A DNA stretch of 64,000 bases from Riptortus pedestris (lineage: Eukaryota > Arthropoda > Insecta > Hemiptera > Alydidae). The stretch covers positions 107,168,501 to 107,232,500 of the forward strand of contig CM032231.1 in assembly GCA_019009955.1 (NCBI GenBank). The letters run 5' to 3'. Position numbers and translations under genes: made by a program. This document shows positions 33,701-44,169 of the stretch, one piece after another. The notes under the pieces were generated by a model. It was not told the DNA's origin, searched no databases, and worked only from the letters and a program-made list of their open reading frames with translations. How positions within the stretch are numbered: the first letter of the stretch is position 1; each line of letters starts with the position of its first letter.

Positions 33701-34417
33701 GAAATGAAAGAATTTCTAAAAGTGGAGGTATATGTACATTGGTATCCTTCCGTTGATGACAGACCTACACCAGCCAGCCCAAATCTTTAATAAGTGGTAA
33801 TGTTTTAAAGTCATGTACAATTTCTTTTTCTGCATGCAAGTAGCTCTGATGAAAGAGCATAGTGGTCTACGCAGAAGTTTTGTTCATTTAAAACGTAGTC
33901 CTGCTATCTGGAAGGCTATAAAATCCTTAAGGACAACTGAACCCTGGAACTTTCTGTCAATTAGTACTTCATCATATGTCTCGCCTTCTGCCATTTAATA
34001 AATATTTATGATATTTAAAGTTCCAGCAGCACTGAATTGATTTTCCCCACTTTTAGTTAAGAATGTAAGACATATAGGCAAGAGAAGGTGTAATAAATAA
34101 ACTATAGGGCACAAAGAAATGACAACGCAGAAAGAGCTAGCAAATATAAAGTTCATTTTTTAATAAGAAAGCAAGGTAAGTTCGAACTAATTTGGTAGTA
34201 GTAATTATTAGTTTAGCTAAAAATAGTTGTATGGCTAAATCAATTATGTTTATCTAATATTGGAAAAAAAAAAGAGCCTTAAACCTCAAAAAGGCTGTAC
34301 CCGTATAGTAAGATGTGACATTTATCACCAGGGACAAACTTCAGAAGAGTACTTGGATGAAGCATAGCTTTGAAAATACTATCCTGTAATAAATAGACTT
34401 TGCGTTGAAGAGTTGAA
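33701..34417. other. AT-rich intergenic DNA
   Basis: A CTGATGAAAGAGC sequence at about 33846 may be another decayed module copy. Otherwise nothing was recognised. Confidence 0.35.
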
Positions 34418-34430
34418 CATTTTAGAATTA

Positions 34431-34651
34431 TTATTATTTATTAACGTCCGCTTTTTGCAACCCAGGCTATCTGGGACGGGTTATCTACAGGTTACCACCC
34501 TTTTCTAGCCAGGGTGGGACTTAGGATGTTATTTAATGAATTCCGTCACTAAATAATTTCCTTTGCCCAGGCGAGAATCGAACTCGCCACTCTAGGTTTA
34601 CCATGTGAGATTAAGGTCAACGCTTTAACTCACATGGCTAACCTGACCCCC
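34431..34651 (-). mobile_element. tRNA-Leu-like SINE, copy 7, with target duplication
   Basis: Complete reverse-strand copy, one of the best preserved. The tail is at 34431-34445, B box GAGTTCGATTCTCGCC on minus, head ending GGGGGGTCAGGTTAGCC. It is flanked by exact 13-base repeats CATTTTAGAATTA at 34418-34430 and 34652-34664. Confidence 0.95.
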
Positions 34652-34845
34652 CATTTTAGAATTAATAACTTCAAAACAGAATAATACAGATAATTTGCTT
34701 AATATTCAAGTTAGCGATAAACAGCTTTAAAAAGAACAACAATCAAAGAAGATTAAATATGTAGCATTGATAACATAATGTATAACATTAATAAATTGAT
34801 GAAATACTATTTTTCAATCTGACTCAAAGTAACAGAATGATCCTA

Positions 34846-34991
34846 GGTAACATCGATATTTATAGCTCAGTTGGTTGTAGACTAATTGTGATTAGTCTAG
34901 AACCAACTGAGACAATCGGTAAGATCGATATTTGAAGATATGGCTGGAAAACGCCTTCATGAGTGCAACCCCTTAAGGGAAATCTGCTACT
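34846..34991 (+). mobile_element. DINE-like 3' fragment split by a hairpin
   Basis: Right part GGTAAGATCGATATTTGAAG through TCATGAGTGCAACCCCTTAAGGG and AAATCTGCTA matches the 3' block. The left part GGTAACATCGATATTTA repeats the start of the same segment, so about 17 bases occur on both sides of the hairpin at 34866-34911. Confidence 0.6.
34866..34911. repeat. 21-bp-arm hairpin inside a DINE-like fragment
   Basis: CTCAGTTGGTTGTAGACTAA and its complement at 34891-34911 pair with one mismatch around a 4-base loop, TGTG. Confidence 0.9.
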
Positions 34992-36345
34992 CCTTTCTGT
35001 CAAGCACTTGACAAGCAACGTGTTAAGACTCCAGCTGTTAGTATGCGTTATTACGGATCGATTATCTAATCGGATGTAAAGGCCTTCTTACCTAGTTGTT
35101 GGCAACACTTGTAAAAGGAAGAAAGCTAACAGAAAACTATTGGCACAGCTCTCTCCCCACTGCCTTCATGCCAGAATATTCAATAGGAAAGTACGCTCTC
35201 CTCGATTAGACCTCAGGAACATTGATTGCCTTCAGGCGATACATTTTTCTTGATTTTAATATTTCTATTTTATAATTTACTCATATTTACGAACATTATA
35301 ACAAATATTGTAATTTGGCAAAGCCCATTAATGAAATGTGGATATTGCCTTAACCTGTTAAAGATTTGTTCTGGTTAAGAATTTTGAAAACAATAGTAAA
35401 CATGAAGCCTTTCATTATTGTGATGAAGCATAACTTAACTAATTTAAACCCAAGAAAAACCTACCCACCAAAATAGCACTCAATATGGCTGCGTTATGTA
35501 AGAAATACCAATCTACAAAATAACCAACTCATGAAAAATATTTTTTAACCAAAATTGCCTCTTCTAAGATTTGCAGAAAATAAACCTATACTTAACATAA
35601 AATCGAGTTACATTCAAGTAAAGGAAACGTTGGTATATATAAAAAATTTACTTTGTGTTTTGCTATTTTATGAGTTCTTAGGGTTCTTTGGTAGAACGCT
35701 GCCAGATTGTAGGGTGTTAAGCAAGTCAAAATACACAGCTAATACATTACCTGTCCCGGCACCTCTCCACTTTAACACGAGGAGCTGGAATGATTTCTTT
35801 GGGGAAAACAATTGTCGTTAGTTTAATGCCTGAATAAAGCTCCGTGCATGCCAACTGATGATAATTTTGGAAGCCGACCTAGCATCAGCTTTGGGACATC
35901 CCATTGCCGGGGATATATCTGAAGGAAAATCACCCGATGGTCGGGGGACGCTTCAAAAAGACCTAGTGATAATCAAATAATTTGCTCAAATATCTATTCA
36001 AGTAATGAGTACTTTCATTAAACATTAATCATTTGGGCAGCATCATACACACTCAAGTAAAATGAAAGACATAGATCACATCCAGTGGCAGTTACAGGGG
36101 GGTGTACATTCTGCACTCCTACACCTCACATTGCAATAGAACAACAATATTTCCGTTATTTTTACTGAAGGAAATATCCAATTTTAACTCGATACGGGCT
36201 TGTCTTTCTAAACATAGAGCCATAATTGGCATACAATTTACTAAAGACCCATTCTTCTGATATTCTTATTTCGATGGTAGCTAATCTCCTCAAAATGAGA
36301 GTTTATTCTGAGTTGGTATTCTGGCAGGTGGAAGTGACTTCTAAT
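34992..36345. other. Intergenic DNA, nothing recognised
   Basis: The ORF at 35555-35821 (88 codons) has no recognisable domain. No family copies seen. Confidence 0.35.
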
Positions 36346-36566
36346 GTAGATAGGATGAAAAAATTGGCTACGCTTCCACTAACGACAATTTATTAAAACG
36401 GCAGAGCGCATCATCGTCAGTGCCCGAAGACAGTCCAGCTCCAATAGCCGTCAGGTCAACATCCAAGGTCTTCGGACACTGACGATGATGCACAGCATCG
36501 AAAGCGCTCTGTCGTTTTAATAAATTGTTTTAGTGGAAGCGTAGACAATTTTTTCATCCTACCTAC
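36346..36566. repeat. Long foldback with CTGACGATG/GAAAG module a
   Basis: Arms at 36346-36431 and 36468-36566 are inverted copies (GTAGATAGGATGAAAAAATT versus its complement at the right end; also CGCTTCCACTAA and TTTATTAAAACG). The right arm holds an extra stretch, CAGCATCGAAAGCG, absent from the left one. Module on +: CTGACGATG at 36479, stem GATGC-ACA-GCATC, GAAAG at 36500, then GCTCTGTCGTTTTAATAAAT. The reverse ORF at 36456-36644 is a shadow. Confidence 0.88.
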
Positions 36567-37187
36567 ATGAGAGTTTATTGTTTTCAACTTAAGAAACAGA
36601 CTTCCTTCAATTTGAGCGTGTAGAACCCACAAGAGACATATCACTACAGTTGGAACGACGAATAAACTCTTTAAATTATTTTATAGGCAACATAAAATTA
36701 AATTGATTTTCGCTGTCAAACAACTGCATTTCTTAAGTTAATGTGGGCAAATAAAGTAGATTTACATATTTATTAGTTCTCTAATTATTTGAGTTTAAAT
36801 AGCCTACATCAAAATAAGAAATGATTTTCGAGTAAACTCTACTATTTTTAGAAAATCTAGTGATTGATGAAACCATTTCATAACTATTCTTCTCCTTAAC
36901 GATTGTTCTAAAGTAAGAAAATGTCTCACAAAAATAAATCAGCTGTTTATGACGTCGAAATGAAACCTAATAACAAAGCAACGCAAGGTGAAAATATGCC
37001 TTACAAATAAGGCTAACCATTATGTACTCAATCTTATTGTGAGAAGCGGTACAAGTGTACCGGACAAAGAGAATTACATTTGTTAGGTCAACCATCGCCA
37101 CAAAGAATGTAGGTCAGGTCAGGCACTCCTGACCTTTTACAGGGCATCTTCGTACCAGCAACCACTGCTCCCAACTAAACCACTAAC

Positions 37188-37188
<1 letters not shown>
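36567..37188. other. AT-rich intergenic DNA
   Basis: Nothing recognised. Confidence 0.4.

Positions 37189-37242
<54 letters not shown>
37189..37242. repeat. (AT)n microsatellite between short inverted flanks
   Basis: About 52 bases of AT repeat flanked by CACTAACATTA on the left and TAATGTTAGTG about 10 bases beyond its right end, an 11-bp inverted pair. It is not in a DINE-like copy. Confidence 0.9.
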
Positions 37243-37246
<4 letters not shown>

Positions 37247-37762
37247 CATGGTAATGTTAGTGTGAACTAATACATACATGGGCTTCAATTAATTATGGGG
37301 TAGTTCAAAGTCATCATCTATATTAATCACAGGTGGACATTTAAAGTTAATTTAGCCAGTACTCCGGCATTTTGTGATTCTTTTTAGGAAGACAAACAGT
37401 CAAATATATAAAATTTTCTCCATATTACTTAGGAATATAAACCAATAAGTTCAGTCGGGTATAATTCAACTTAAGAACCAATCTCAATAAAAACACGGGT
37501 AATATTGGTATTTGTGGTCTCTGTTTTGTCATTACCTATGAATTGGTGATATTGTGTTCTAATTTTATGTATTTTAAGCTGTAATTAGTTTAAATTCCAA
37601 ATTAAAATAGAATACATTTTGTAAATTCGACTGTATGCCTTGAAAAAGGAATTACCAACTTCCGTCCATCAGGAGTAATTATTTTGCTCATGTATCGATA
37701 TTATATTAACCAAGTTATTATTTTTTATATGCCAGAAAGAATTTGAAGGAATAAAATATTTA

Positions 37763-37807
<45 letters not shown>

Positions 37808-39397
37808 CACCTAGATACACACACATACATTATCCCTGGAGATATCCCCCTTAACGTTTTATTATTTCGAGTAGAAAATTCATTCCAACTTTGTTTGTAT
37901 TCCGAGGGTCTCACACCTCATCTTAATTTTGATCGATGTTCTAAATTCCATTTTTCTGTTTTGACATTTTACGTAAGTAAACCATATATGATAATTATCC
38001 TAAAACGAGGTTTTTATTCTAACTCGATTGGCGTACAAATACCTAAATATCTTTGTTTTATTTTTTTACTTACAACAAATTATTTGTTATAAGCTCCAGT
38101 GAGGGGTTTAGATGATAGAACACGAAATGAAAAAAAGAAAGAAAATGGAATTAAAATCTGAGTCTGGGGGCTGAATTTGAACAAAACCTGACAACATTGA
38201 TCGAAATTAATTTAGGATTTCAGATTTTCAATCGTACTGAATAATTACTCTTATGAACTCTAGATAAACGCAGTTTTTAGAAAAAAATATTGAACATAGC
38301 TTTCGTACCAGCAAACCAATGACCCAAAGCTAAGTATATAGCATTTTGGATGAATTATTGCAACCATTGTGTTATCATTCATTCCTAAGATATTAAGACG
38401 AAAATGGCTATCCAAGAGCTGTTTTTTTCGCCTACATGCTAAGTGATCATATGATTAATATATGTTAATACTATATGTTTCCAGGAAATTCTTGACTAAG
38501 TGGACAGATCATAATCTCCCCAAGATCATTATCTCGTTATTAGATAAGGATAACGTTTCGGGTTGTTCAACCTCTTATCCAATTTCGTCATCAAATCATC
38601 TATGATGACTAAATTGAATTTTCTTATTAGTGATATATTTATTTTGAGAAAATTGTTTCAAAATTAGTTATCTTTATAAGTACATTAAAAAGTACTAATT
38701 TTTCTTTGGCCTTGGCACGGAAAATGCATTTAGTAATAATTTTATTTACTAAGAAAGAGACATTTTTAACAAGCCTCGAAATTCAAAATTTTTTAAAAGA
38801 ATACAGCAATTCATCACTTAAAAAAATATTCTGTGTTTCGATAATCAAACAAAAAATAAACGGTTTTGTGTTATCACAAGATACTGATCATTTCATAATA
38901 AGGATTGTTATAATGTCTAGTTCTGCACATTCCCTTTTGTTCAAAATTAACTAAGAGGGGGGGGATGGTGATTTAGAGGGAAACAAATATATAGTTACTA
39001 ATTTCTCCTTATGCCACAAAAATTTGGATAGAAACTTTTTTGTTAATCATAAAAAGATCCAAAAATTATGTTCTATGCCATTTTTCTATTAGACGACTTA
39101 GAACGGGTAAATCGTACATGCCTTCGGCGTGACATAATTTTAAATGAAGTGCATTCAAACATTTTGTGTCTTTAATTGAACAGGATTACAAGAAAGTCAG
39201 GTGCCCACATTATATTGTGGGTGTCTATTGGATTTTAGTACGTGTCAATTTAATCATTGTTGAAAATAGATTCTATCTCCGCTATTTTATCACAATAATA
39301 TATTTCAGAAAAGTGAAAAAGTCTTCCCGTTGCAACGACAAGTGATTTATACAGAAATACTACAATTTGACAATTTCATAGCAGATCAAATTTAATG
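37243..39397. other. AT-rich intergenic DNA with one AT microsatellite
   Basis: An isolated (AT)n tract lies at 37767-37804. Small ORFs at 37895-38092 and 38706-38954 have no domain and high A/T codon content. Nothing else recognised. Confidence 0.4.
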
Positions 39398-39520
39398 TTT
39401 TAGCATATTTCCCCTAAGGGAAATCAGCTATTCGAAGTCGTACTGATGACGTGATTTTCAAAAATTTTCTTCAAATGTCCATCGATCCTATCCAGGAGAT
39501 GACGAAAATGAGGTCCGTTC

Positions 39521-39586
<66 letters not shown>

Positions 39587-40025
39587 TTGTCTGTTAACGC
39601 TCTAGCGGTCGCAATTTTTATTTGATCGTTACCAAACTCGATATTTAAACGTTTTATGCAAAAAGACAGATCAAGTTCGTTAATGGCTGAAATCGGACCA
39701 GTGAGAGGGGGGGGGGTTTAGAGGGGGGATTTTCGAAAATTCGAAATATCTCCGTTACCATACGTCGGATCACAAAAGTGTATAGGACCAATCTTATTGT
39801 AAATTAAATTTACTATAAATATTGTGCTATACTTCTCTATATTGAATATTAACCGAGATATTGGCATTTTTATTAAATTTGGGCACGTACGACGGAATTT
39901 CCCGCCAAATGCTAGTTCGGCTCTTTGCCGTAACTGTTCGGCTCTCGTATGGAGATTTCTCTATTGTATAACTTCACGTGGGAAATCTGTTTAGTTTACG
40001 CAGCCCCTGCGTGACGGACTTTTTG
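39398..40025 (-). mobile_element. DINE-like element, copy 10 (complete)
   Basis: Complete reverse-strand copy: 3' palindrome at left (TTTTAGCATATTTCCCCTAA, then GGGAAATCAGCT), AT tract 39527-39588, CGCTCTAGCGGTCGC, C-rich block as GGGGGGGGGTTTAGAGGGGG at 39706, and at right GGGAAATCTGTTTAG and CGCAGCCCCTGCGTGACGG. About 630 bp. Confidence 0.88.
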
Positions 40026-40306
40026 TGAAATAGATAATGTCATGAAAAATATAATGTTCCATGAAAAACGTGCTTCGCTTGAAAATGTTTATCTAATAAG
40101 TTTATTCTTAGATCTGCAAAAATTATTATGTAGGTTTAAGCCAAAAAGACCTCATATAAAAATCTACTGGACTGGTGGGGTGAATGCTAATAAAGGAATA
40201 TAAAAAAGTAAAGAAAACGATATTTCCTGACCTTGAAAACAAATTTAGAAGTTATACAAATATATTCTAGTCATACTTTAGTCGTATAACTGGAAGAAGG
40301 TCTTGT
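40026..40306. other. AT-rich intergenic DNA
   Basis: Nothing recognised. Confidence 0.4.
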
Positions 40307-40740
40307 TTATTTCAAGTTTAATCGTTCTAACTTGGAATAATCATCCGCTATAAAGTATAAACTGGTCAATATACATGGGTAGTGACTCTTGTTGGCGCCT
40401 GCGCGTTTGAAGTAGAGCGATAAGATAGTGCGGAGGAGGCAGAGGGTAAGGTTAGCGAACTCGGCGAGAAGGTACTTACACGAAGCACGTAGGACGTTCA
40501 GCGGGAGTCCCGCAAGGACCTCCGCTGGGCACACTCTTATCTCCCACATAATTCTTTTGATAATGGCCGCTGGCACTGCATAGAAATACAACACCATTCC
40601 CAGAGTAAGCTCCAAGTGCAGCCTTGAACTTTACTTGTAATTCTATTGTAGATGCACAATTCCGATTTAACATCGGCCACAGTGGGTAAGCTGCAGATCT
40701 AGTCACCCTTTTAATCAATTTGCGGAGAATGCATTGCCTT
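40307..40740 (-). pseudogene. LINE relic, jockey/R1-like region after the RT domain
   Basis: Minus-strand reading in one frame gives RKLIKRVTRSAAYPLWPMLN then RNCASTIELQVKFKAALG, and after a frame change LGMVLYFYAVPAAI and AEVLAGLPLNVL. The order recalls non-LTR retrotransposons of the jockey/R1 group downstream of the catalytic site: LYPLLNR-x-S, K-x-x-LYK, then RP-x-x-Y-x-x-PVW and VLAG-x-PPL. The block is GC-richer than its flanks. At least one frameshift is present. A + strand reading, SAGVPQGPPLGTLLSP (40498-40545), mimics the RT GVPQG motif but lacks a downstream ADD box; both cannot be real. Confidence 0.4.
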
Positions 40741-40866
40741 AGGATACCTCTTAACTACCTATGATATGGAATTATAAATTCTCTTGCGCATGGTAACCAT
40801 CACTCAACATAAAGGTCGTATATTAATAAATATTATAAGAAATATATTACGTCCTTTTTTAAAGTA

Positions 40867-41096
40867 CAGGGTCTTTCAAAAATAATGAACCGATTTCATT
40901 AAGCTATATTTTATTAACAAACAGTAATACAAGATTGCAATAAAGACACATGTATTTAATCGGTGTTGAAGTTTTATGGTGTCATCATCATCATCATGTT
41001 CCATTTCCAGCATTGCATGTATGATGTCTCCTTGCATTACTGTCTGTGAATAAGATATAGCTAATGAAATCGGTTCATTCATTTTGAAAGACCCTG
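40867..41096. mobile_element. MITE with 41-bp terminal inverted repeats
   Basis: Left end CAGGGTCTTTCAAAAATAAT then GAACCGATTTCATTAAGCTA; the right end (41056-41096) is its complement with two or three differences. The interior of about 150 bp includes a (CAT)n run at 40985-40998. The left neighbour is TA and the right is GA, so a TA target duplication, as for Tc1/mariner, would need one substitution. No 8-bp hAT-type duplication is seen. It is non-coding; the 83-codon reverse ORF spans it. Confidence 0.85.
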
Positions 41097-41425
41097 GAGT
41101 TTCAACACTACGGAACAGGGCAGCCAAGTTCGTTAAAGCTTAGACTTCAATGTTCTATATAAGCTTATAGGTCTGTGTTCTATTCTGAGATGAGTAATAA
41201 CAATGAGCTCTCTGAATTAATTCCACTATGGCTATAAAACGATTGTTACCTGTAGATAAATTGCACTACTTGACCGTGGAAGCATATAGCGGATGTTATA
41301 AAAAATATCTCTATACTTGTTAGCACCCCTACATTTTATTGTAGATTAATTGGTTTTAATTTCTATAGCCAAAATAAGGATGATAACTTATTGATAACTT
41401 TAACATTATGACTTTCTGCGGAATT
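41097..41425. other. AT-rich intergenic DNA
   Basis: Nothing recognised. Confidence 0.35.
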
Positions 41426-41899
41426 AAAAAAGTCCGTCACGCAGGGGCTGCGTAAACTAAGCAGATTTCCCACGTGAAGTTTTATAATAAAGAAATTTCA
41501 GTATAGAGAGTCAAACAGTTACGGGAACGGATCTCTAAACCTATTCACTTGACGGAATAGTTCTCACGACCACCCGAAGTTAGCCGTCGATCTCAGAACA
41601 CACAGATACAAATGCAAATATCTCGGTTAATATTCAAGATAGAGAATAAATGTATATAACAATATTTATATTAAATGTAATTTGCAATAAGATTGGTTCT
41701 ATACACTTTTTCGATACGATGCATAATAACGGAGATATTTCGAACTTTTGAAAATCTCCCCCCTCTAAACCCCCCCCCTCCCACTGGTCCGATTTAGCCA
41801 TTAACGAACTTAATCTCTCTTTTTATATAAAACGCTTAAATACCGAGTTTAATGACGATTAAACAAAAATTGCGACCGCTAGAGCGTTAACAGACAAGT

Positions 41900-41951
<52 letters not shown>

Positions 41952-42072
41952 GAACGGACCTCATTTTCGTCATCTCCTGGGTAGGATCGATGGACATTTG
42001 AGGAAATTTTTCAAAACTCGCGTCATGAGTACGACCTCAATAGCTTATTTCCCTTAAGGGAAATCTGCTAAA
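41426..42072 (+). mobile_element. DINE-like element, copy 11 (complete, well preserved)
   Basis: 5' end AAAAAAGTCCGTCACGCAGG, then GGCTGCGTAAACTAAGC and AGATTTCCCACGTG. C-rich block at 41758-41785, GCGACCGCTAGAGCGTTAAC, AT tract 41901-41946, ACGGACCTCATTTTCGTC, and the 3' end TTTCCCTTAAGGGAAATCTG then CTAAA. It is probably the best guide to the family consensus. Confidence 0.9.
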
Positions 42073-42081
42073 AGACGGTTT

Positions 42082-42306
42082 GGGGCTCAGGTGAGTAATG
42101 TGAGCTATAGGTTGGCATTAATCTCACATAGCAAACCTACAGTGGGGAGTTCGATTCCCACGTGGTAAATAGGAATTTATTTAGTGACAAGCTCATTAAA
42201 TAAAATCCTTATATCCACCCTAGCTTGAAAAGGGTGGTAACCTGTTGATCACCCGTGCCAATTAGCCACAGAAGCTTAAAGTGGACGTTAAAAAACTAAT
42301 AAATAG
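42082..42306 (+). mobile_element. tRNA-Leu-like SINE, copy 8, with target duplication
   Basis: Head GGGGCTCAGGTGAGTAATGTG, B box GAGTTCGATTCCCACG, tail GACGTTAAAAAACTAATAAAT. Exact direct repeats AAAAGACGGTTT occur at 42070-42081 and 42307-42318. The left repeat begins inside the final A run of DINE-like copy 11, so the SINE inserted at that terminus after the DINE-like element. Confidence 0.95.
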
Positions 42307-42318
42307 AAAAGACGGTTT

Positions 42319-43009
42319 AAAAAGTCGTTTTGGATTTTTTCAATCAATTACAAATACATTTCACTGCCTGAGTAAAATAGTCGCAGTAAATAATCTTTAA
42401 ACTGGACCGTCAGAAGAGATTGGAATTTACTTTTAAATTTGCCTCATCCCCAGCGATATTGTATAAAAAAAAAAAAACGAATTTCATATGACCCTCTTAT
42501 AACGTTACGGTTGCTGCTTTGATGAAAATAAGACATTCTTGGAAACTTCAGACCTATATTAGTAAGCACGGTGATGTTTTTAGCTTGAGCAAATTGTTCT
42601 CTAATGTTGTGTTCCAGTATTGATAATTTAATTGCAACCTAAGGAAAAATATTAATGACAAATCTACTCCTTAGAAGTTAAAAGTAATCTAAAGTATGAT
42701 CAATTTAATAAATATCATTAGGGAAAATATTTGATGAAATTAATGGTTTCCGATGAAAAGCAGGCGTTTTGCTCGTCTCAATTTAGATAATAAAATGTCT
42801 CAAGAAGGCTTGTCGTGTACGGTTCAATCAAAGAAGATTGGTCTGGATTCTGCAGATTCCAGAATGGAGTGCCGTCCTTCAAGGTTTATAGTCGTTTGAC
42901 GGCTACTGTGTATAGCTCACATAGACAAGATTCCCCGACCCCAACCTCTTACCCACTCAGACAAGTCCTTTTACGATGTTCGGGAAGGCTGCCAAGAAAT
43001 TTGTCAAAA
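42319..43009. other. Intergenic DNA
   Basis: 42800-43000 has ordinary composition and an 84-codon ORF (42815-43069) with no recognisable domain. Otherwise AT-rich. Confidence 0.35.
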
Positions 43010-43285
43010 GATTTGTATAGATATATAGATTTTTCGATCCAACTTCCGTTAATAACCGAGATATTTTGAAATTACTCCCCCCCCCCCTCCTCTCTAAACG
43101 TCGAACGAAGTCGAACCAAGAGTAGAGGGGGTCTACTCTTGGTTCGACTTCAGATATTAAGAAATATGCTCTTTAGTTTCACATGACTCGCCTAAATAAA
43201 TACTTTGGCAACGATCAAAGCTACATTTTGACAGCTCGAGTGATAACAGGCAAACACGTACATACGAGTATATATCAGCGTTTTT
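43010..43285 (+). mobile_element. DINE-like fragment carrying a palindrome
   Basis: Forward fragment: TTTTTCGATCCAACTTCCGTTA, the C-rich run at 43076-43090, TTTGGCAACGATCAAAGC and AGCTCGAGTGATAACAGG. Both termini are missing. It faces the next fragment, which is reversed. Confidence 0.65.
43107..43151. repeat. Perfect 20-bp palindrome with 5-base loop
   Basis: GAAGTCGAACCAAGAGTAGA at 43107-43126 is complemented exactly at 43132-43151; the loop is GGGGG. The right arm corresponds to the family's normal CTGGTCCGATTTCAG segment, so the left arm is an inverted copy of native element sequence. Confidence 0.95.
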
Positions 43286-43309
43286 TGAGCCATAAGGTCA
43301 GAAAAATAA

Positions 43310-44045
43310 TCATTTCAATAAAATTAGAAATATCTCCGTTACTATACGTCGGATCGAAAAGGTGTATAGAACCAATCTTATTGTAAACTTAATTGTGTAT
43401 AAATATTGTTCCATTCATATTTTCTCTAAGATTAATATTAACCAAGATATTCAGAATTTTTAGTTTTCAGCGTCCTACTCCTACTCGTGTCCTAATCAAT
43501 AAGCTGGTATAACATGAACCTCTTTATTATAAGCTTAAATTAAAAATATTGTTTTCAAGGAACCTTTTTTATGATACATGCTAATCCGTTTTGGCGTCAA
43601 CAATTAAGGTTTTACGCACTTGACTTGAAAATGTTTATTTGATCTATACCATACTTGGTATATAACCATTTCATTCAATACTAATGATCGCATTTGCGAT
43701 TGTCTTAAATAGGACCAGGAATAGATGGGTTTAGAGAAGAGGGGCATTCGAAAATACCACCGTTACTAATAGTCAGATAGTAAAATGTTATAGGAGCAAT
43801 CTTGTTAAACTATTAAAGGTCTACAATTGTGGTTCTATTGCATTTTTTCGTAAATCAAGTACTAAGCGAGTTATTCGTACTTTCTTGTTTTCAGATTTCA
43901 GTAACTCCCCTACCCCTTTCCCCTTCTACCATCGGTTTTTTTTTCATACAAATAGAAAATATGTGTTGAGATGATATCACGTGTATTATACCAGCACGTG
44001 GAAAAACTGCTTAGTTTACACAGCCCCCGCGTGACGGATGTTTTT
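43310..44045 (-). mobile_element. DINE-like element, copy 12
   Basis: Reverse copy. GAAATATCTCCGTTACTATA at 43327 and AACCAATCTTATTG begin it, and it ends at right with GTGGAAAAACTGCTTAGTTT, ACACAGCCCCCGCGTGACGG. Its middle appears to contain two copies of the same internal region (43320-43480 and 43740-43900), so it may be two overlapping fragments. Confidence 0.75.
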
Positions 44046-44169
44046 GCTTAATGAATTCGTCTCTAAACAAATTCCTATTGTCTGGGAGGAATTGAACTCG
44101 CCACTCGAGATTTACCATGTGAGATTAAGGCCAAAGCAGAGTTAAAATTACATGGCAAACCTGAGTCCC
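44046..44169 (-). mobile_element. SINE, tail-less copy abutting DINE-like copy 12
   Basis: Reverse-strand SINE head: AATTGAACTCGCCACTCGAG, TTTACCATGTGAGATTAAGG and CAAACCTGAGTCCC. The 3' half with CCACCC and the TAA tail is missing, the boundary being the 5' end of the DINE-like copy. Confidence 0.75.

Noticed and set aside
40498..40545. Plus-strand reverse-transcriptase motif GVPQG
   Set aside because: No ADD box follows in any frame, stops surround it, and the opposite strand gives a longer coherent LINE-like reading.
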